Shown one piece after another: positions 5,905 to 7,553 of a stretch of DNA of 7,553 bases. The stretch is from positions 6,666 to 14,218 of the forward strand of contig MHXM01000135.1 in assembly GCA_001825565.1 (NCBI GenBank). The letters are read 5' to 3'. Each line of letters begins with the position of its first letter. The stretch's first letter is position 1. This DNA comes from Desulfuromonadaceae bacterium GWC2_58_13. Lineage in GTDB: Bacteria; Desulfobacterota; Desulfuromonadia; Desulfuromonadales; Trichloromonadaceae. The position numbers and the translations under genes were made by a program. The notes beneath the pieces are model-generated. The model worked only from the letters and a program-made list of their open reading frames with translations. It was not told the origin of the DNA and did not search any database.

Positions 5905-5933
5905 AATTTACACCCTGAAGCGGGAAAAAACAA
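5905..5933 (-). promoter_or_regulatory. Possible promoter for tolC-mqnA
   Basis: In the 76-bp gap before the TolC-family gene the minus strand has TTGTTT (5933-5928), a 17-bp spacer and TAAATT (5910-5905). These match the sigma-70 boxes at 3 of 6 and 4 of 6 positions. Transcription would begin near 5898, leaving a ~27-nt leader. The match is modest. Read-through from the upstream gene is equally possible, because no terminator is visible in the gap. Confidence 0.35.
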
Positions 5934-5947
5934 TACCGCAGGAACCG

Positions 5948-6799
5948 TTATTCGACAAGTGACTCCGATACGATCCCGCGCAGATTCCAGGCCGGGTTGC
6001 CGTAACGTTGCCGCACCAAATCCTCGGCCTCGCGCCATTCGGCGTCGCTGGGCGGCTGTTCGGCAAACTCGCTTGAAAAAACGGCGGCAAAGCTGGCCAT
6101 CAGACAACTTTCGACCTGTTCTACGGTCACCGGCACATCAAGCCACCGATTGATCCATCCAACTTTCCGCGCCAGGTCGCGGCCTCCATCGACGGATGCA
6201 AGCCGGCCAACGGTATCGAGTGCCCGATAGAGCCTTCCCGGATCGAGCTCGACGGGAAGGGAACCATGCTGAAGAAAGAAATCTCCTTGGCGTTTTTGGG
6301 AACTGCCGGCAATCTTGCAGCCGCGGCAAACCAGTTCATAACTGGACGGGGCAGTGAAGCAGGCGCTGTGCAAAGTGTCGACGGCACGGTGATTGCTGTG
6401 TCCCGGAACCATCCTGACATCCAACCCAATAACCTTGAGGGTGAGCTCCAAAGCTTCGGAAATACGACGATAGTTATCGAGCACCCGTTCCGAAAACCCG
6501 GCCCCGCGCACCCCGGCAATGATCGAATAGGTCACTTCGCAATCGTGAAGAACCGCCCGGCCGCCGGTCATCCGACGAACTACGTCGATCCCTGCCATCT
6601 GACAATATTCAAGGTTGACCACTCGGGCACCCCGTTGAAAATAACCCAGACTGACCGCCGGCGGATTCCAGCGGTACAGGCGCAAAACAGGATTCGACCG
6701 TCCCGCAGCCACCGCCTTGAGCAGGGCCTCGTCAAGCGCCATGTTCATGGCGCCGGAAAGGGGGCCGGTACGAACCAAACGCCAGAGATTCTTCGGCAT
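5948..6799 (-). CDS. LipM/LplA-family lipoyl- or octanoyl-transferase, 283 aa
   Basis: The protein is a single BPL/LPL catalytic domain that attaches an octanoyl or lipoyl group to a lysine of lipoyl-domain proteins. Features seen: MNMALDEALL near the N-terminus; VVRRMTGGRAVLHD (R75-R76, G79-G80, H85), the family's RRxTGGxAVxH signature; and GCKIAGSSQKRQGDFFLQHGSL with K162. Cys147 lies in SACFTAPSSYEL, the place where LipM-type octanoyltransferases carry their catalytic Cys, whereas ATP-using LplA ligases need none. That and the absence of an LplA accessory domain favour LipM (octanoyl-ACP to GcvH or E2), but ligase activity is not excluded. The ATG at 6799 is preferred. A TTG at 6823 would add 8 residues but lacks a ribosome site and abuts the hairpin. 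The chosen start has only a weak AAGAAAG. The gene follows accC by 78 nt. Confidence 0.85.
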   Translation of the reverse strand: MPKNLWRLVRTGPLSGAMNMALDEALLKAVAAGRSNPVLRLYRWNPPAVSLGYFQRGARVVNLEYCQMAGIDVVRRMTGGRAVLHDCEVTYSIIAGVRGAGFSERVLDNYRRISEALELTLKVIGLDVRMVPGHSNHRAVDTLHSACFTAPSSYELVCRGCKIAGSSQKRQGDFFLQHGSLPVELDPGRLYRALDTVGRLASVDGGRDLARKVGWINRWLDVPVTVEQVESCLMASFAAVFSSEFAEQPPSDAEWREAEDLVRQRYGNPAWNLRGIVSESLVE

Positions 6800-6827
6800 G
6801 GACCAAACTTTCTTGCAGCACAAGCAG

Positions 6828-6854
6828 CGAAGGCCGGGAAAGTCCCGGCCTTCG
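6828..6854 (-). terminator. 12-bp hairpin between accC and the LipM-like gene (weak terminator or processing element)
   Basis: CGAAGGCCGGGA (6828-6839) and TCCCGGCCTTCG (6843-6854) are perfect complements around a 3-nt loop, a very stable GC-rich stem. It lies 23 nt after the accC stop and 28 nt before the next start. On the minus strand the sequence after the stem is CTGCTTGTGC, not a U-run, so it may attenuate, terminate poorly or protect the accC mRNA end rather than stop transcription completely. Confidence 0.6.
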
Positions 6855-6877
6855 TATTACTTATCAGTTTCCGCGAA

Positions 6878-7553
6878 TCACAGCACCAGTCGCTCAAGAA
6901 AACCGGTGTCGAAGTTCCCCTCGATAAAGTCCTTGTTGTCCATGATCTTCTGATGAAAGGCGATGGTGGTTTTGATCCCCTCGATGATGTACTCGTCAAG
7001 AGCCCGGGCCATGCGTTTGATCGCTTCTTCACGGGTATCGGCATGAACGATCAATTTGGCGATCATCGAGTCGTAGTGGGGCAGAACGGTGTACTGGTCG
7101 TACACGGCGCTGTCGACCCGCACGCCAAGACCTCCGGGAGGATGATAGCCGTCGATCTTGCCCGGGGACGGGGTGAATTTAAAGGGATGTTCGGCATTGA
7201 TTCGGCATTCGATGGAGTGCCCGTTGATTTTGACGTCGGACTGTTTGAAGCGCAGGGGCAGACCGGCGGCACTGCGGATCTGTTCCTTGATGATGTCGAT
7301 CCCGGTGATCATCTCGGTAACCGGATGCTCGACCTGCACCCGGGTATTCATTTCCATGAAGTAAAAATCCCCCTTCTGATCAAGGAGAAACTCCATGGTC
7401 CCGACGCTGGTATAACCGACGGATCTGGCCGCTTCCACCGCGCAGTCGCCCATTTTCTTGCGAAGTTCCGGGGTCAGCACCGGACAGGGCGCCTCTTCGA
7501 TCAGTTTCTGATGGCGCCGCTGGATCGAGCAGTCGCGCTCGCCGAGATGGATG
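6878..7553 (-). CDS. accC: Biotin carboxylase subunit of acetyl-CoA carboxylase, C-terminal half (cut by window edge)
   Basis: AccC carboxylates biotin on the carrier protein AccB using ATP and bicarbonate, the first half of the acetyl-CoA carboxylase reaction that starts fatty-acid synthesis. The frame is open from the window edge (reading HLGERDCSIQRRHQK) to a TGA at 6880-6878, giving 224 residues of a protein normally ~445-450 long. The ATP-grasp active-site segment EMNTRVQVEHPVTE is intact and contains the equivalents of E. coli E288, N290, R292, Q294 and E296. The K of QRRHQK corresponds to K238. The C-terminal biotin-carboxylase domain follows with ECRINAEHPFKFTPSPGKI, GGLGVRVDSAVY, YDSMIAKLIVH and IIEGIKTTIAFH. 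The GTG at 7480 is internal, because conserved sequence continues upstream of it. The gene would be expected to follow accB beyond the window. Confidence 0.97.
   Translation of the reverse strand, partial: IHLGERDCSIQRRHQKLIEEAPCPVLTPELRKKMGDCAVEAARSVGYTSVGTMEFLLDQKGDFYFMEMNTRVQVEHPVTEMITGIDIIKEQIRSAAGLPLRFKQSDVKINGHSIECRINAEHPFKFTPSPGKIDGYHPPGGLGVRVDSAVYDQYTVLPHYDSMIAKLIVHADTREEAIKRMARALDEYIIEGIKTTIAFHQKIMDNKDFIEGNFDTGFLERLVL

Noticed and set aside
6800..6823. TTG start at 6823 for the LipM-like protein
   Set aside because: It is a rare start with no ribosome site, next to the hairpin at 6828. The ATG at 6799 gives the normal family N-terminus.
7478..7480. GTG at 7480 as an AccC start
   Set aside because: Conserved AccC sequence (GERDCSIQRRHQK...) continues in frame upstream to the window edge.

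Overview
The window looks like ordinary, gene-dense chromosome from a GC-rich anaerobic Deltaproteobacterium, most plausibly Desulfuromonadales (Geobacter/Pelobacter/Desulfuromonas type). This is inferred from gene content: a futalosine-route menaquinone enzyme (MqnA), an Hsp70 variant with a DUF3731-type tail, a near-perfect sigma-54 promoter and a biotin carboxylase. It is not based on a database match. The window starts inside one gene and ends inside another.

Layout. Positions 1-1800 (+) carry the C-terminal two thirds of a large Hsp70-family protein. It converges on a small PEGA-domain lipoprotein gene (1895-2299, -), and a strong bidirectional terminator hairpin lies between the two stops. 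Positions 2300-2939 hold no convincing gene. They contain a TGGCAC-N5-TTGCT sigma-54 promoter for the lipoprotein, three inverted repeats upstream of it that could bind regulators, and a scar-like pair of 24-bp repeats ending in ...TTGACA that resembles one end of an IS21-type element. A tRNA-Leu(UAA) gene (2940-3025, -) follows, with its own promoter and terminator. Divergent from it is a Nudix hydrolase gene (3117-3557, +).

Positions 3566-7553 are all on the minus strand. Read in the direction of transcription they are accC (biotin carboxylase, C-terminal half only), a LipM/LplA-type lipoyl-octanoyl transferase, a TolC-family outer-membrane protein and mqnA (chorismate dehydratase). The last two overlap by ATGA and must share a transcript. 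The theme is housekeeping: fatty-acid initiation, lipoyl-cofactor attachment, envelope export and menaquinone synthesis.

I found no defence system, CRISPR array, phage or clearly new multigene system. The points most worth a second look are the sigma-54 control region of the PEGA lipoprotein, the IS21-like scar beside the tRNA, and the translationally coupled tolC-mqnA pair.
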